64,000 bases of DNA from Anaerohalosphaeraceae bacterium (lineage in GTDB: Bacteria > Planctomycetota > Phycisphaerae > Sedimentisphaerales > Anaerohalosphaeraceae). The stretch is from contig JBBFLK010000006.1 in assembly GCA_037479115.1 (NCBI GenBank), forward strand, positions 1 through 64,000, read 5' to 3'. Below are positions 1-10,475 of this stretch, piece after piece (positions within the stretch are counted from its first letter, which is position 1; every line of letters begins with the position of its first letter). The translations under genes and the position numbers were made by a program. Below the pieces are notes generated by a model. That model did not search any database and was not told where the DNA came from. It saw only the letters and a list, made by a program, of their open reading frames with translations.

Positions 1-1568
<1,568 letters not shown>

Positions 1569-1735
1569 CTTCAGTCCTCCCGAAAAGTGTGCTTCTCTCT
1601 GTAAACCCTGCTGGGCGGTTCCGTCAATCTTTTTTTGCTGCAGCGGGTTCAACAGAGCCTGTTTTTAACGCCTTCTTTCTCGCGAACCCCCCGAAAACAG
1701 GCCTCTCGTTTTACGAACACCGCCCGGGGGATACC

Positions 1736-1996
1736 TTACCTACCCCCCTCCGTCGTTTTCTCTCTGAAGTACCCTCTAACAGCATTCTGGGCAGAATTTG
1801 CAGACGTTTTCCGGTAGGGATACAGCGGACAAGTACTCACTACGCACAAGGCGACTTCCTTACGCTGCCAGTTAACACAATCCAGGCATTTGGCATAAAT
1901 CGCCGCCTTTTTCGACTGCCCCTGCATCGCCTTTTGATAAATCCCCTGATACCGCTTGGGGATTCCCGCAAGATACTCATCAAGCGAAATCGTCAT
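1736..1996 (-). CDS. small four-cysteine phage-type protein
   Basis: An 86-aa protein behind a strong ribosome site (AAGGAG, 8 nt from ATG). The central motif C37-x2-C40-x10-C51-x4-C56, ending CPLYPYR, looks like a compact zinc-binding knuckle. From memory, similar KCLDC...CPLYPYR proteins are common unnamed ORFs in phages and prophages, so I read it as a phage-family component, not a host gene. It lies between the replication initiator and the integrase on the same strand. Its biochemical role is unknown; metal binding is inferred only from the cysteine spacing. Confidence 0.75.
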   Translation of the reverse strand: MTISLDEYLAGIPKRYQGIYQKAMQGQSKKAAIYAKCLDCVNWQRKEVALCVVSTCPLYPYRKTSANSAQNAVRGYFREKTTEGGR

Positions 1997-2029
1997 CTTA
2001 ACATCTCCTTAACATTTAATAAGTATCTC

Positions 2030-2815
2030 TTATAATCCGTGAGAATTTGCGTTTGACCCGGCCGCCGGTCTTTGGGCGTCAGGTTCCAGAGATTTCAGAC
2101 ACCCTCCCGTTTTCCGTTTCCAATCTCGCATTGGCTGGGTCAAAGAAACAACCGGTTTTCCGTTCTCGTCAGTCCAGTTCTTTTGCCTGTAGTAATCATA
2201 AAATTCTTTTGACTGCTGCTCGGATAAACCCAGAAGGTTTCCGTTCTGTATGCATTGATCCAATGAATACCTTTCGTCAGCAGCTTTTTGCTCTTTGGAC
2301 AGCTGGACTGGGTTATCCCGGCCGGGTCCTGTCTGTCCTGTGCAGATTTCCTCGGAAGAATGATTGTTTAAGAGAGGGGGAGAGGGTTGTTTGCGTTTCC
2401 CTTTCTTTTTTATTTCTTCTTTTAAATTCTCTTTTAAATTCTGTTTGACGCCAGACGCAAAGTAAACGGCCTCAGAACGCAAAGTAGAAGAAGATTTCGT
2501 CAAAGTAGACGCAGAATTTGTCAAAGTATCGGGGGAATTTACTTTGCGTCTGGGCGCAAAGTAGATTCTCCTATAGCGGTTCTTTCCGTTTTCGATTTGG
2601 ATAAAGTTTCTTTCCTGCAAGGCCGAAAGAATCCGAGAAACACTCTCCGGACGTTTGTTTATGATTTTTCCCAGAGCGGCATTGCTCATCCGGAGCCCCT
2701 TCTTTGGAAACGAAGCCGCCGCGCCCAAAATGACCTTTTCAGCCAGGGTCAATTCCTGAAGATAGAGAATCTCCGCCGGGATTCGGATGTATTTCAGGCC
2801 GTTTCTATCGCTCAT
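2030..2815 (-). CDS. replication initiator / DnaD-like primosome protein
   Basis: A 261-aa protein with an N-terminal winged-helix region (about 20-85: LTLAEKVILGAAASF then a recognition-helix stretch KRPESVSRILSALQE). A low-complexity linker with seven-residue repeats (xTLxxSx) and Lys-rich segments follows. The C-terminal part (about 205-245, FYDYYRQKNWTDENGKP and PMRDWKRK) resembles the tail of phage replisome-organiser and DnaD-type proteins. The linker DNA contains phased CAAAGTA repeats beside an AT-rich stretch, as in lambda O, whose gene contains its own origin. It overlaps the upstream HTH gene by 11 bp. Initiator function is inferred from domain layout and the embedded repeats. Confidence 0.7.
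   Translation of the reverse strand: MSDRNGLKYIRIPAEILYLQELTLAEKVILGAAASFPKKGLRMSNAALGKIINKRPESVSRILSALQERNFIQIENGKNRYRRIYFAPRRKVNSPDTLTNSASTLTKSSSTLRSEAVYFASGVKQNLKENLKEEIKKKGKRKQPSPPLLNNHSSEEICTGQTGPGRDNPVQLSKEQKAADERYSLDQCIQNGNLLGLSEQQSKEFYDYYRQKNWTDENGKPVVSLTQPMRDWKRKTGGCLKSLEPDAQRPAAGSNANSHGL
2402..2446. other. AT-rich candidate unwinding element with tandem 12-mer
   Basis: This T-rich, strongly A+T stretch directly abuts the iterons and contains a tandem 12-bp repeat CTTTTAAATTCT at 2419-2430 and 2431-2442. Iterons followed by an AT-rich unwinding element is the lambda-type origin layout. It also encodes the Lys/Glu-rich NLKENLKE part of the initiator, so the composition could be partly protein-driven. 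Confidence 0.5.
2458..2563. repeat. iteron-like CAAAGTA repeats (candidate origin)
   Basis: CAAAGTA occurs directly at 2458, 2480, 2501, 2522 and 2557, and inverted (TACTTTG) at 2540. The first four are 22, 21 and 21 bp apart, about two helical turns, so they face one side of the DNA. Flanks fall into two types, RCGCAAAGTA and GTCAAAGTA. They lie in the linker-coding part of the initiator gene, where 21-bp spacing also writes a seven-residue protein repeat. Origin function is inferred. Confidence 0.65.
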
Positions 2816-3050
2816 TTTTGCCCCCCTTGCCGGCCGCCAGCGTCTGGAACCGCTCCAGGGACGGCATGCCCCATTCGACCCAGAGCGTAATATCCTCCCG
2901 CCGCCAGACCCGTTTGCCGCCCAGACGATAGGACGGGGGCAGCTTGCCCGCGTGCAGCAGACTGTAGAGGGTCCGGCGCCCTACGCCCAGCATTCGGGCC
3001 ACCTGGGCAGGTGTCAGTAATAAAGGGGGTTCAAACGGCAGCGGCTCCAT
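2805..3050 (-). CDS. AlpA/excisionase-type HTH protein 1
   Basis: An 81-aa protein with a MerR-like helix-turn-helix (LTPAQVARMLGVGRRTLYSLL) and the following wing (GKLPPSYRLGGKRVWRREDI), typical of excisionase/AlpA DNA-binding domains. An AGGG ribosome site precedes the ATG by about 8 nt. It overlaps the next HTH gene by 20 bp at its start and the initiator gene by 11 bp at its end, so the three are probably translationally coupled. In satellites and ICEs such proteins act as excision factors or activators of integrase; which applies here cannot be told. Confidence 0.8.
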   Translation of the reverse strand: MEPLPFEPPLLLTPAQVARMLGVGRRTLYSLLHAGKLPPSYRLGGKRVWRREDITLWVEWGMPSLERFQTLAAGKGGKNER

Positions 3051-3222
3051 CTTGTCGCCCTTTTAGAGATTCCAAAACTCGTGAACGGTCAAAGCGGATA
3101 ACCTTTGGCGAAATGACAATCCGGGGGATTTTCCCTTCTTTGGCCCATCGCAGAATGGTTTGCGGCTGGACTCCGATAAGAGCGGCCAGCTCCTCTTTGG
3201 TAAGTAAATCTATTGGCTGCAT
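3031..3222 (-). CDS. AlpA/excisionase-type HTH protein 2
   Basis: A 63-aa protein consisting almost only of a MerR-type HTH (LTKEELAALIGVQPQTILRW) and its wing (GKIPRIVISPKVIRFDRSRV). This is the AlpA/Xis minimal fold. It is the first gene of the AlpA-AlpA-initiator run and follows an operator-like inverted repeat and a long hairpin. Its AAGG ribosome site, 9 nt from the ATG, is part of the hairpin stem. Two AlpA-like paralogues in tandem could divide excision and transcriptional roles; this is inference. Confidence 0.8.
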   Translation of the reverse strand: MQPIDLLTKEELAALIGVQPQTILRWAKEGKIPRIVISPKVIRFDRSRVLESLKGRQDGAAAV

Positions 3223-3224
3223 AA

Positions 3225-3269
3225 AAAAAGACCTTTCAAAAAAATGTCGTTTTTTTAAAAGGCCTTTTT
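3225..3269 (-). promoter_or_regulatory. long hairpin covering the ribosome site of the first AlpA gene
   Basis: The left arm AAAAAGACCTTT pairs with AAAGGCCTTTTT with one mismatch, and inside it seven A pair with seven T around TGTCG. On the minus strand the stem contains the AAAGG that serves the ATG at 3222. It could act as a terminator-like attenuator or hide the ribosome site. The structure is visible; the function is inferred. Confidence 0.5.
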
Positions 3270-3292
3270 ATGCAAATGCATAAATTGCATAA
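3268..3292. promoter_or_regulatory. operator-like inverted repeat TTATGCAA-N9-TTGCATAA
   Basis: Perfect 8-bp inverted arms at 3268-3275 and 3285-3292 with ATGCAT between them. It lies between a consensus -10 and the first AlpA gene, the expected site for a repressor or excisionase of the element. The partner protein is unknown. Confidence 0.55.
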
Positions 3293-3316
3293 TGCAGCCG
3301 TTAGGCCTATAACTCA

Positions 3317-3345
3317 ATTATACGTGAGAGATTGGCATGCATAAA
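3317..3345 (-). promoter_or_regulatory. candidate promoter for the AlpA-AlpA-initiator operon
   Basis: A perfect -10 TATAAT (plus-strand ATTATA at 3317-3322) reads toward the AlpA genes. The -35 region (around 3340-3345) is poor, with no TTGACA-like match at 16-18 bp, which fits a promoter needing an activator. Confidence 0.45.
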
Positions 3346-3349
3346 AATT

Positions 3350-4150
3350 TCATTTCGGCCTTGTTCGACCATCTGTCCGCTTCCCCAGATCTACAATCCG
3401 GCTGTTGTAAGCGACTTTGGGTTTGGCCCCCTTCTCTTCTGTGAGAAGGTTATGATACTTTGCCCAGCCTTTAAACTCTTTAATCAACCGGCTAACCGTG
3501 TATTGCTTAAGTGGCCTTTTATATTCTTTCGAAAGCATTTTGGCAATTTCAGATTGGTTATAACCAGATTGATACAACAAATAGGCCTCTCTGGCCTCCT
3601 TCCTCGGTTCCTTCGGCAGTCGCAACGGCTGCTGCTCCTGAGGGACAGTGTTAACGGAGCGGTGGTGCTGAACCGCTTCCTGCAAAACCCTGAGTTGTTC
3701 AATCTTGGGCAGGCGTTCAAAGTCTTTGTAGGACAACCCGATGATTTTCTGAACCGCCAAAGCCAGGACAAAAGGGGATGCAAACTCATTTCCGGTCAGT
3801 TCTTTTGCGGCTCTATGGACAACCAGTTTATCCAGAAACTGAACAACCCCAGCCGGCCCGCCAAAACACTTTTCCAGTTTCTCTAAAATGTGGCTTGGCA
3901 AAGTAATCGGCCCCGGCCATCGGTCTAAGTCGCTATCTGTCAGCGGATATTCGTCTTCGGTTTGCTTCGCAGGAGCAACCCAATACTGCAGGATACCCCC
4001 CTTGGATGGATTCTGCGGTTTGGTTTGTTTCTTTTTCACTTGTCGCAGCCCTCTCGACAAGCCCGGAAAAACTCGGCGCGGCCAGCCAGGCGGGCTTTTC
4101 CTGGTTTTCGGACGCGACCCTATGCCGCGCCGTTTGATTCTATCCGTCAA
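3350..4150 (-). CDS. unknown HTH protein of the integrated element
   Basis: A 266-aa protein I do not recognise. The N-terminus is basic and Pro-rich. Residues about 200-235 (YNQSEIAKMLSKEYK, then TVSRLIKEF) have the spacing of a resolvase/Fis-type helix-turn-helix, so DNA binding is likely. The first start is TTG at 4150, overlapping by 11 bp the end of the displaced integrase tail (stop at 4140). A GTG at codon 42 of this frame (VKKKQ) is an alternative. In the excised circle this gene would lie directly downstream of and overlapping the integrase gene, which supports the reconstructed integrase frame. It could regulate maintenance or packaging; nothing in the sequence decides. Confidence 0.6.
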   Translation of the reverse strand: MTDRIKRRGIGSRPKTRKSPPGWPRRVFPGLSRGLRQVKKKQTKPQNPSKGGILQYWVAPAKQTEDEYPLTDSDLDRWPGPITLPSHILEKLEKCFGGPAGVVQFLDKLVVHRAAKELTGNEFASPFVLALAVQKIIGLSYKDFERLPKIEQLRVLQEAVQHHRSVNTVPQEQQPLRLPKEPRKEAREAYLLYQSGYNQSEIAKMLSKEYKRPLKQYTVSRLIKEFKGWAKYHNLLTEEKGAKPKVAYNSRIVDLGKRTDGRTRPK

Positions 4151-4349
4151 CGCCGGCCAGCGTCAAGATGGCTTTCCGGATATAGTCCGGCAGGGCATCC
4201 CAGACCAAAACCAGCTGCTCCAAATCAGTGCTTTTTCGTGTGCCTTGCGGTTTTTGATTTTCACAAGTGCTTTTATTATCAAGGACTTGCGATTTTAGAG
4301 CATCGGTCTTCGGAACCGAGGGTTGGGGGTTCGAGTCCCTCCAGACGCA
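4140..4349 (-). pseudogene. displaced 3' end of the integrase gene (att core plus 51-codon tail)
   Basis: On the minus strand the attR core encodes the same 18 residues as at attL, in the integrase frame. It then continues with 51 codons ending LPDYIRKAILTLAGVDG and a TAG at 4140. In the integrated state it lacks a proper start; only a TTG right after the carA stop could open it. Joined to the integrase in the circle it restores a 569-aa protein. The tail overlaps the next gene by 11 bp, as expected of a real gene end. I read it as the severed C-terminus, not an independent gene. Confidence 0.7.
4296..4349 (+). repeat. attR, tRNA 3' remnant
   Basis: Right copy of the 54-bp repeat, without the 5' half of the tRNA, so it is not a functional tRNA gene. 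It sits 16 bp beyond the carA stop. On the minus strand the same 18 codons continue here into an open frame of 51 more codons (to 4140) instead of stopping. Confidence 0.93.
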
Positions 4350-4365
4350 GTCAAACCGAACCAAC

Positions 4366-5484
4366 TCAGCGTTTGCTCATCCAGTCTGTAAATTGCTCGA
4401 AAAGATACCGCGAATCGTGCGGGCCCGGGGAGGCCTCCGGGTGATACTGGACGGAGAAGGCCTTTTTCTTTTTGACGGATAGCCCTTCGCTGGTCATGTC
4501 GTTGAGATTCAGATGCGTCATTTTGGCGCCTGTGCCCTTCAGCGAATCCAAATCCACACAAAAACCGTGATTCTGGCTGGTAATCTCAATGCATCCGGTT
4601 TCAAGATTTTTCACAGGGTGATTGGCGCCGCGGTGACCAAACTTGAGTTTGTAAGTTTTGCCGCCGAGGGCCAGGGCCAGCAATTGATGCCCCAGACAAA
4701 TTCCGAAAATCGGCACTTTGCCCAGCAGAGCCCGAACCGTTTCGACCGCAAACGTCAAAGCCGCCGGGTCTCCGGGACCGTTGCTGAGGAAAACTCCATC
4801 GGGTTTTCGAGCCAGAACTTTTTCTGCAGGAGTATGAGCGGGAACGACCTCAACGGCACAGCCGTGCGAACGAAGCAGCCGCAGAATATTGTGTTTGATG
4901 CCGAAATCATACGCCACGACGGAATACCGTATCGAAGGGCGAATTTCCTCCCCTCGCAGAACATCCACAAATCCCTTATCCCAGCGGTAGGGACGTTCGG
5001 AGCTGACTTCACTGACAATATCGCGACCGACAAGCCCCGGATAGGCCTCCAGCCGATTCCGCAAAACCGAAATGCTGAATTCCTCTGAGGAAAGAATGCC
5101 GCGCATGGCTCCCTGCGTGCGGATATGGCGGACGAGCTTGCGGGTATCAATGCCCTCCAGGCCGACCACCCCGCTGTCTTTCAGATAGGCGGAAAGGGTC
5201 TTTCGGCTTCGCCAATTGCTCGGGTAGGGACAGGCCTCTTTGACAACCAGCCCGGCACAGAAAATTTTGCGGGATTCCCAATCGAGCTCGTTGGTGCCGG
5301 TATTTCCGATCATCGGATAGGTCATGGTCATAATCTGTTCATGATAGGACGGGTCGGTCAGGATTTCCTGGTAGCCGGTCATCGCCGTATTGAATACGAC
5401 CTCGCCGCAGACTGTTCCGACGGCACCGAAAGAAGTGCCTTCAAACACCGTTCCGTCTTCGAGCAGTAAAATTGCTTTGGACAT
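4366..5484 (-). CDS. carA: carbamoyl-phosphate synthase small subunit
   Basis: The 372-aa glutaminase subunit hydrolyses glutamine and passes ammonia to CarB for carbamoyl phosphate, used in pyrimidine and arginine synthesis. The N-terminal half is the CPSase_sm_chain domain (LEDGTVFEGTSFG). The class I amidotransferase domain has the nucleophile motif GICLGHQ and the His/Glu pair in YHPEASPGP. Length is normal. The AAAGGA ribosome site lies in the 9-bp gap after carB, so order and spacing indicate co-transcription with carB. Its 3' end faces the tRNA/element junction. Confidence 0.97.
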   Translation of the reverse strand: MSKAILLLEDGTVFEGTSFGAVGTVCGEVVFNTAMTGYQEILTDPSYHEQIMTMTYPMIGNTGTNELDWESRKIFCAGLVVKEACPYPSNWRSRKTLSAYLKDSGVVGLEGIDTRKLVRHIRTQGAMRGILSSEEFSISVLRNRLEAYPGLVGRDIVSEVSSERPYRWDKGFVDVLRGEEIRPSIRYSVVAYDFGIKHNILRLLRSHGCAVEVVPAHTPAEKVLARKPDGVFLSNGPGDPAALTFAVETVRALLGKVPIFGICLGHQLLALALGGKTYKLKFGHRGANHPVKNLETGCIEITSQNHGFCVDLDSLKGTGAKMTHLNLNDMTSEGLSVKKKKAFSVQYHPEASPGPHDSRYLFEQFTDWMSKR

Positions 5485-5493
5485 ATCGTTCCT

Positions 5494-8400
5494 TTATCGG
5501 TAATACAGCTGAATCGGTTTGACTGAAATTTTCTTTTTCCGCATTGCCTCAATCGCCTGAACAATGGCTGCCGCCGCCCGAATCGTGGTGGCATACGGCA
5601 CCTGATGGTCCACCGCGGCCCGGCGAATCGGGAAGGAATCCCGAATCGTCTGCTCGCCGATGGTGGTATTGATAATCAAATCCACCTGACCGTTGATAAT
5701 GCGGTCCACAATATTCGGTCGGCCCTCATTCATTTTGCGAATAAACTCCGAGGGAATGTTGTTTTCAATCAGCGTGATGCAGGTCCCCCGGGTGGCAATA
5801 ATCTTAAAGCCCATTTCATGGAATCGCCGTGCGATGGCCACAGCTTTGGGTTTGTCAGCATCTTTGACGCTGATAAAGACTGTTCCCCCGGTGGGCAGCG
5901 GATTGCCGGCGGCTATCTGGGATTTGGCATATGCGATTCCGATATCCTCGCTGATGCCCATCACCTCGCCGGTCGAGAGCATTTCAGGCCCCAAAATGAC
6001 ATCCGCACCCGGAAACTTCAGGAAGGGGAAGACCGCCTCTTTGACGGAATAATACGGACGAACCACCTCGCGGGTAAACCCGAGCTGTTTGAGGGTCATC
6101 CCGGCCATCACCTTGGCAGCCAGTTTGGCCAGCGGAACTCCAATGGCCTTGCTGACAAAAGGAATGGTTCGGGAGGCCCGCGGATTGACCTCAAGGATAT
6201 AAACCTGATTGTCCTTGACAGCGAACTGAATATTAATCAGGCCTTTGACGTTCAGGGCCAGGGCCAATTGTTTGGTCTGACGTTTGATGTCCGCAATCAC
6301 GGACTTGGGCAGAGAAAAGGTCGGCAGAATGCAGGCGCTGTCGCCGGAATGGATGCCGGCTTCTTCAATATGCTCCATAATGCCGCCGATCACGACGGTC
6401 TTGCCGTCACAAATCGCATCCACATCCAATTCCGTCGCATCATCGAGGAACTGGTCAATCAGGACCGGATGTCCTTCGGCGGCCTCAAAGGCCTCCAGCA
6501 CGGAAGTGCGGAAGTCCTCCTCGTTATAGACAATATCCATCGCCCGACCGCCGAGCACAAAGGACGGTCGAACCAGAAGCGGAAACCCGATTTTTTTGGC
6601 AATTTTCAGGGCTTCAGCATAGGTGGTAGCACTGCCTCCGGCGGGCTGCCGCAGCCGCAGCTTCCGTATCAGCCGATTAAACTTTTCCCGGTCTTCTGCA
6701 ATGTCGATGCTTTCCGGAGAGGTCCCAATAATCGGCACGCCGGCTTTGCGGAGCGGGGTAGCCAGTTTCAGGGGAGTCTGACCGCCCAGCTGGACAATCA
6801 CACCGTCCGGACGTTCCGTCTCCACAATATTCATCACATCCTCAAATGTCAGCGGCTCAAAATACAGCCGGTCGGAGGTGTCATAATCCGTGCTGACCGT
6901 CTCGGGGTTGCAGTTGACCATGATGGATTCGATGCCGATTTCCCGCAGGGCAAAGGCCGCATGACAGCAGCAGTAGTCAAACTCGATTCCCTGTCCGATT
7001 CGGTTGGGCCCGCCGCCTAGAATCATCACCTTCCGAAGCGACGTCGGAGCGGCCTCGCACTCCTCTTCATAGGTTGAATACAGATAAGGAGTCTGGGCTT
7101 CAAACTCCGCGCCGCAGGTATCGACCTTCTTGTAAACAGGGTGAATTCCTTTTTCTTTGCGATACGTGCGAAATTCGATTTCGGAGACTCCCAGCTGTTC
7201 CGCAATATATTTGTCGCTGAAGCCTGCTTTTTTGAGTTTTTCGACAAAGGAAGCTTTCAGAGGTTTGGATGCAGACTTGAGTTCCTTTTCAAGATGAACA
7301 ATCTCTCGAATGTGGTCCAGAAACCACCGGTCAACCTTTGTATATTCATAAATCTGCTCGGTGGAAAGCCCCCGCCGAAAGCCCTCAGCGATATACCACA
7401 TTTTGTCCCAGCGTGTCGAACGAAGCTTGGAAATGAGCTCCACTTTGGACAGGTTGTCCGGAAGATGTTTGGCGTCCAGCGAATACCGGCTGATTTCCAG
7501 CGAACGAATGGCTTTCTGAAGCGACTCCTTCATGGTGCGTCCGATGGCCATTGCCTCGCCGACGGATTTCATCTGGATGGTCAGCTCCGGAGCAGTTTGC
7601 GGAAACTTCTCAAAGGTAAACCGCGGCCATTTGGTCACCACATAATCAATTGTCGGCTCAAAACAGGCCGGCGTCTTTTTGGTAATGTCATTGGGAATCT
7701 CATCCAGGGTATATCCGACGGCCAGCAGTGAAGCAATTTTGGCGATGGGAAAACCCGTGGCCTTGGACGCAAGGGCCGAGCTGCGGGACACACGCGGATT
7801 CATCTCAATGACAACCATCTTGCCGTTTTCGGGGTTGACGGCAAACTGAATATTCGACCCGCCGGTTTCCACGCCGATGGCCCGGATGATTTTGAGGGCG
7901 GCATCCCGCATGAGCTGGTATTCCTTGTCCGTAAGGGTCTGAGCGGGCGCAACGGTGATGCTGTCACCGGTATGGATGCCCATCGGGTCCACATTTTCAA
8001 TTGAACAGACAATCACAACATTGTCTTTGCGGTCGCGCATCACCTCCAACTCATACTCTTTCCAGCCGATTACGGATTGTTCAATCAGGATTTGATGAGT
8101 CGGGCTTAAATCCAGTCCCCACTGAACGAACCGCTCGAATTCCTCTGCATTATAGGCAATGTTTCCGCCGGTTCCGCCCAGCGTATAGGAAGGACGGATA
8201 ATGGCCGGAAATCCGATATCTTTGACGATTTCCCGTGCCTCCTCGGCTGTATGAGCATAGCCGCTGGCCGGTACTTCCAGCCCGATGCTCTGGATAATTT
8301 TCTTAAAGCGGTCGCGTTCTTCGGCCCGCTTAATGGACTGAAGATTGGCGCCGAGAAGCTTGACCCCGTACTTTTTCAGAACGCCGCTTTCCGCAAGGGC

Positions 8401-8700
8401 CACGGCGGTATTTAAGCCGGTTTGGCCGCCGAGTGTCGGCAGCAGCGCATCCGGCCGTTCCCGCTGGATGATTTGCGCAACAATCTGCGGAGTAATCGGC
8501 TCAATATAGGTCCTGTCGGCCATCTGCGGGTCGGTCATAATCGTGGCCGGGTTGCTGTTGACCAAAACAACCTTAAATCCCTCTTTTCGAAGGACTTTGC
8601 AGGCCTGAGCACCGGAATAATCGAACTCGCAGGCCTGGCCGATGACGATAGGGCCTGAGCCGATAATCAAAATTTTGTGAATATCGCTGCGTTTGGGCAT
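5494..8700 (-). CDS. carB: carbamoyl-phosphate synthase large subunit
   Basis: The 1068-aa synthetase subunit makes carbamoyl phosphate from bicarbonate, ammonia and two ATP. The start [18 protein letters not shown] at 8700 matches the family; the frame is open to 8751 but that extension is not family-like. It has two homologous ATP-grasp halves ([17 protein letters not shown] near the N-terminus and [16 protein letters not shown] mid-protein) with an oligomerisation region between. The C-terminal MGS-like allosteric domain begins around 940 ([11 protein letters not shown]). carB precedes carA, and nadE ends 103 bp upstream. Confidence 0.97.
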   Translation of the reverse strand: MPKRSDIHKILIIGSGPIVIGQACEFDYSGAQACKVLRKEGFKVVLVNSNPATIMTDPQMADRTYIEPITPQIVAQIIQRERPDALLPTLGGQTGLNTAVALAESGVLKKYGVKLLGANLQSIKRAEERDRFKKIIQSIGLEVPASGYAHTAEEAREIVKDIGFPAIIRPSYTLGGTGGNIAYNAEEFERFVQWGLDLSPTHQILIEQSVIGWKEYELEVMRDRKDNVVIVCSIENVDPMGIHTGDSITVAPAQTLTDKEYQLMRDAALKIIRAIGVETGGSNIQFAVNPENGKMVVIEMNPRVSRSSALASKATGFPIAKIASLLAVGYTLDEIPNDITKKTPACFEPTIDYVVTKWPRFTFEKFPQTAPELTIQMKSVGEAMAIGRTMKESLQKAIRSLEISRYSLDAKHLPDNLSKVELISKLRSTRWDKMWYIAEGFRRGLSTEQIYEYTKVDRWFLDHIREIVHLEKELKSASKPLKASFVEKLKKAGFSDKYIAEQLGVSEIEFRTYRKEKGIHPVYKKVDTCGAEFEAQTPYLYSTYEEECEAAPTSLRKVMILGGGPNRIGQGIEFDYCCCHAAFALREIGIESIMVNCNPETVSTDYDTSDRLYFEPLTFEDVMNIVETERPDGVIVQLGGQTPLKLATPLRKAGVPIIGTSPESIDIAEDREKFNRLIRKLRLRQPAGGSATTYAEALKIAKKIGFPLLVRPSFVLGGRAMDIVYNEEDFRTSVLEAFEAAEGHPVLIDQFLDDATELDVDAICDGKTVVIGGIMEHIEEAGIHSGDSACILPTFSLPKSVIADIKRQTKQLALALNVKGLINIQFAVKDNQVYILEVNPRASRTIPFVSKAIGVPLAKLAAKVMAGMTLKQLGFTREVVRPYYSVKEAVFPFLKFPGADVILGPEMLSTGEVMGISEDIGIAYAKSQIAAGNPLPTGGTVFISVKDADKPKAVAIARRFHEMGFKIIATRGTCITLIENNIPSEFIRKMNEGRPNIVDRIINGQVDLIINTTIGEQTIRDSFPIRRAAVDHQVPYATTIRAAAAIVQAIEAMRKKKISVKPIQLYYR

Positions 8701-8803
8701 AGGTCTTCTTTCTGTTCCGTCTTTACGTTTCGCCTGACGTCGTGTTTCCAAAAAAATCGCCGGATTATAGGGAAGCGGCGCGTCCGTTTCAAGACCTTTT
8801 CTT

Positions 8804-10465
8804 TTATCCTCTGTATCGGTTGGTAATCGGCATTCGCCGGTCCTTTCCGAATGCCCGGGGGGTAATCTTTATGCCGGGCGGAGACTGCCGGCGCTTGTAT
8901 TCGTTCCGATCCACCATCTGAAGCACCCGTTCAACCTCCGGACGGGGAAGGCCGCGGGCAATCAGCTCATCCCGGCTGAGTTTTTCCTCAATAAAGCCCT
9001 TCAAAATCTGATCGAGAACAGGATACTCCGGGAGGGAATCGCTGTCTTTCTGGTTGGGTCTGAGCTCTGCCGAAGGAATGCGGTCGATTACACTCTGCGG
9101 AATCACCTTTTTCCCTTTGATTCGGTTGTAATAATCACAGAGCTGATAGACCATGGTTTTGGGCACATCTTTAATCACGGCAAATCCTCCGGCGGTATCC
9201 CCGTAGAGGGTGGAGTATCCGACGGCTGTTTCACTCTTGTTGCCGGTGGTCAGCACCAGATAGCCGAACTGGTTGGACAGGGTCATCAGCAGGGTCCCGC
9301 GAATCCGGGCCTGGAGATTCTCATAAGCCAATCCGGCTTCATTCCATCCTTTTACGGCCGACAGCGTCCGGCTGAAAGCAGACAGGATGTCTTCAATCGG
9401 CAGGATTTGAAAGCCGATACCGAGATTTGCCGCAACCATCTGAGCATCGGAACGGGTTTCGGCGGCATTAAAGCGGGACGGCATAGTAATCCCAATGACG
9501 TTCTCCGGCCCCAGGGCCTCCGCCGCGATAGCTGCCGTCAAAGCGGAATCCACCCCCCCGCTCAGGCCGATGAGAACCTTGGAAAAGCCGTTTTTGAGGA
9601 CATAATCTTTTGTACCCAACACGAGGGCCTGCCAGACCTCTTCCATTGGGTCTGCAGGAATCGGTTCATAAGGTGCTGCCAACGGACTGGTTATCTCAAG
9701 TGTGCCGTCTTCGTTCCTGAAACAGTCAAAGACCAGCAGGTCCTCCTGAAAACCGGCGGCCTGAAAAAGGGTCTTTCCTTGTGCATCGACCACCATGCTG
9801 CGGCCGTCAAAAATCAGTTCATCCTGACCGCCAATCAGATTGCAGTAAAACAGCGGACATCCGAAATGGACGGCACAGCGGGAAATGACCTTCCTGCGCT
9901 CCTCAATCTTTCCCATATGAAACGGGGAGGCCGCCAGACAAAGAACCGCGTCGAATTCTCCCCGAATCTTTAGAAAGAAATCATCCAGCCAGGGCAGCTC
10001 CCAGATGTCTTCGCAGATGGTCAAGGCCAGCCGAAGAGGACCGGCATGGGCGACCACCGGCTCCCGACCGGGATGAAAATACCGTTTTTCGTCAAACACA
10101 CCGTAATTCGGCAGGCAGCCTTTTTGGTAGTTTTTGAGAATTTTGCCGTCTCGAATGACGGCTGCGGCATTGTAGAGTCGACTCTTTTCTGATTGGGGCC
10201 AGCCGACAATCAGCATAAGAGACTGAATCTGACCAGACAGATGCTCTATCGTTGAATGGCAATCCTGCAGAAAGCGGGGACGATGAAGCAAATCCTCCGG
10301 CGGGTACCCGGAAAGAAACAATTCCGGAAGAACGAGTAAATCGGCCTTTTTCTCCTGTGCTGTTTTAACAAAATCGAGGGCTTTTCGGCAATTGCCTTCC
10401 AAATCTCCGACTGTCGGATTGGCCTGTCCTAATGCGATTCGAATCGACTTAGGCTCCTGCGGCAT
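8804..10465 (-). CDS. nadE: glutamine-dependent NAD+ synthetase
   Basis: A 553-aa two-domain enzyme converting deamido-NAD+ to NAD+ with glutamine-derived ammonia. The N-terminal nitrilase-type glutaminase shows the Glu-Lys-Cys triad in [25 protein letters not shown] and [11 protein letters not shown]. The C-terminal ATP-pyrophosphatase domain begins near 275 with the P-loop SGGVDSAL. The length fits the long glutamine-dependent form. It lies 10 bp after gltD on the same strand, in a run of genes that all consume glutamine. A purine-rich ribosome site precedes the ATG. Confidence 0.97.
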   Translation of the reverse strand: MPQEPKSIRIALGQANPTVGDLEGNCRKALDFVKTAQEKKADLLVLPELFLSGYPPEDLLHRPRFLQDCHSTIEHLSGQIQSLMLIVGWPQSEKSRLYNAAAVIRDGKILKNYQKGCLPNYGVFDEKRYFHPGREPVVAHAGPLRLALTICEDIWELPWLDDFFLKIRGEFDAVLCLAASPFHMGKIEERRKVISRCAVHFGCPLFYCNLIGGQDELIFDGRSMVVDAQGKTLFQAAGFQEDLLVFDCFRNEDGTLEITSPLAAPYEPIPADPMEEVWQALVLGTKDYVLKNGFSKVLIGLSGGVDSALTAAIAAEALGPENVIGITMPSRFNAAETRSDAQMVAANLGIGFQILPIEDILSAFSRTLSAVKGWNEAGLAYENLQARIRGTLLMTLSNQFGYLVLTTGNKSETAVGYSTLYGDTAGGFAVIKDVPKTMVYQLCDYYNRIKGKKVIPQSVIDRIPSAELRPNQKDSDSLPEYPVLDQILKGFIEEKLSRDELIARGLPRPEVERVLQMVDRNEYKRRQSPPGIKITPRAFGKDRRMPITNRYRG

Positions 10466-10475
10466 TCCTTTTCCC

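Noticed and set aside
4140-4364. A 74-codon open frame starting at TTG 4364 beside carA.
   Set aside because: It opens at a TTG that just follows the carA stop, has no ribosome site and begins with antisense tRNA codons. It is better explained as the displaced end of the integrase frame.
5605-7020. A 471-codon frame on the plus strand opposite carB.
   Set aside because: It is an antisense shadow of the GC-rich carB reading frame; there is no family match or ribosome site, and carB is full length.
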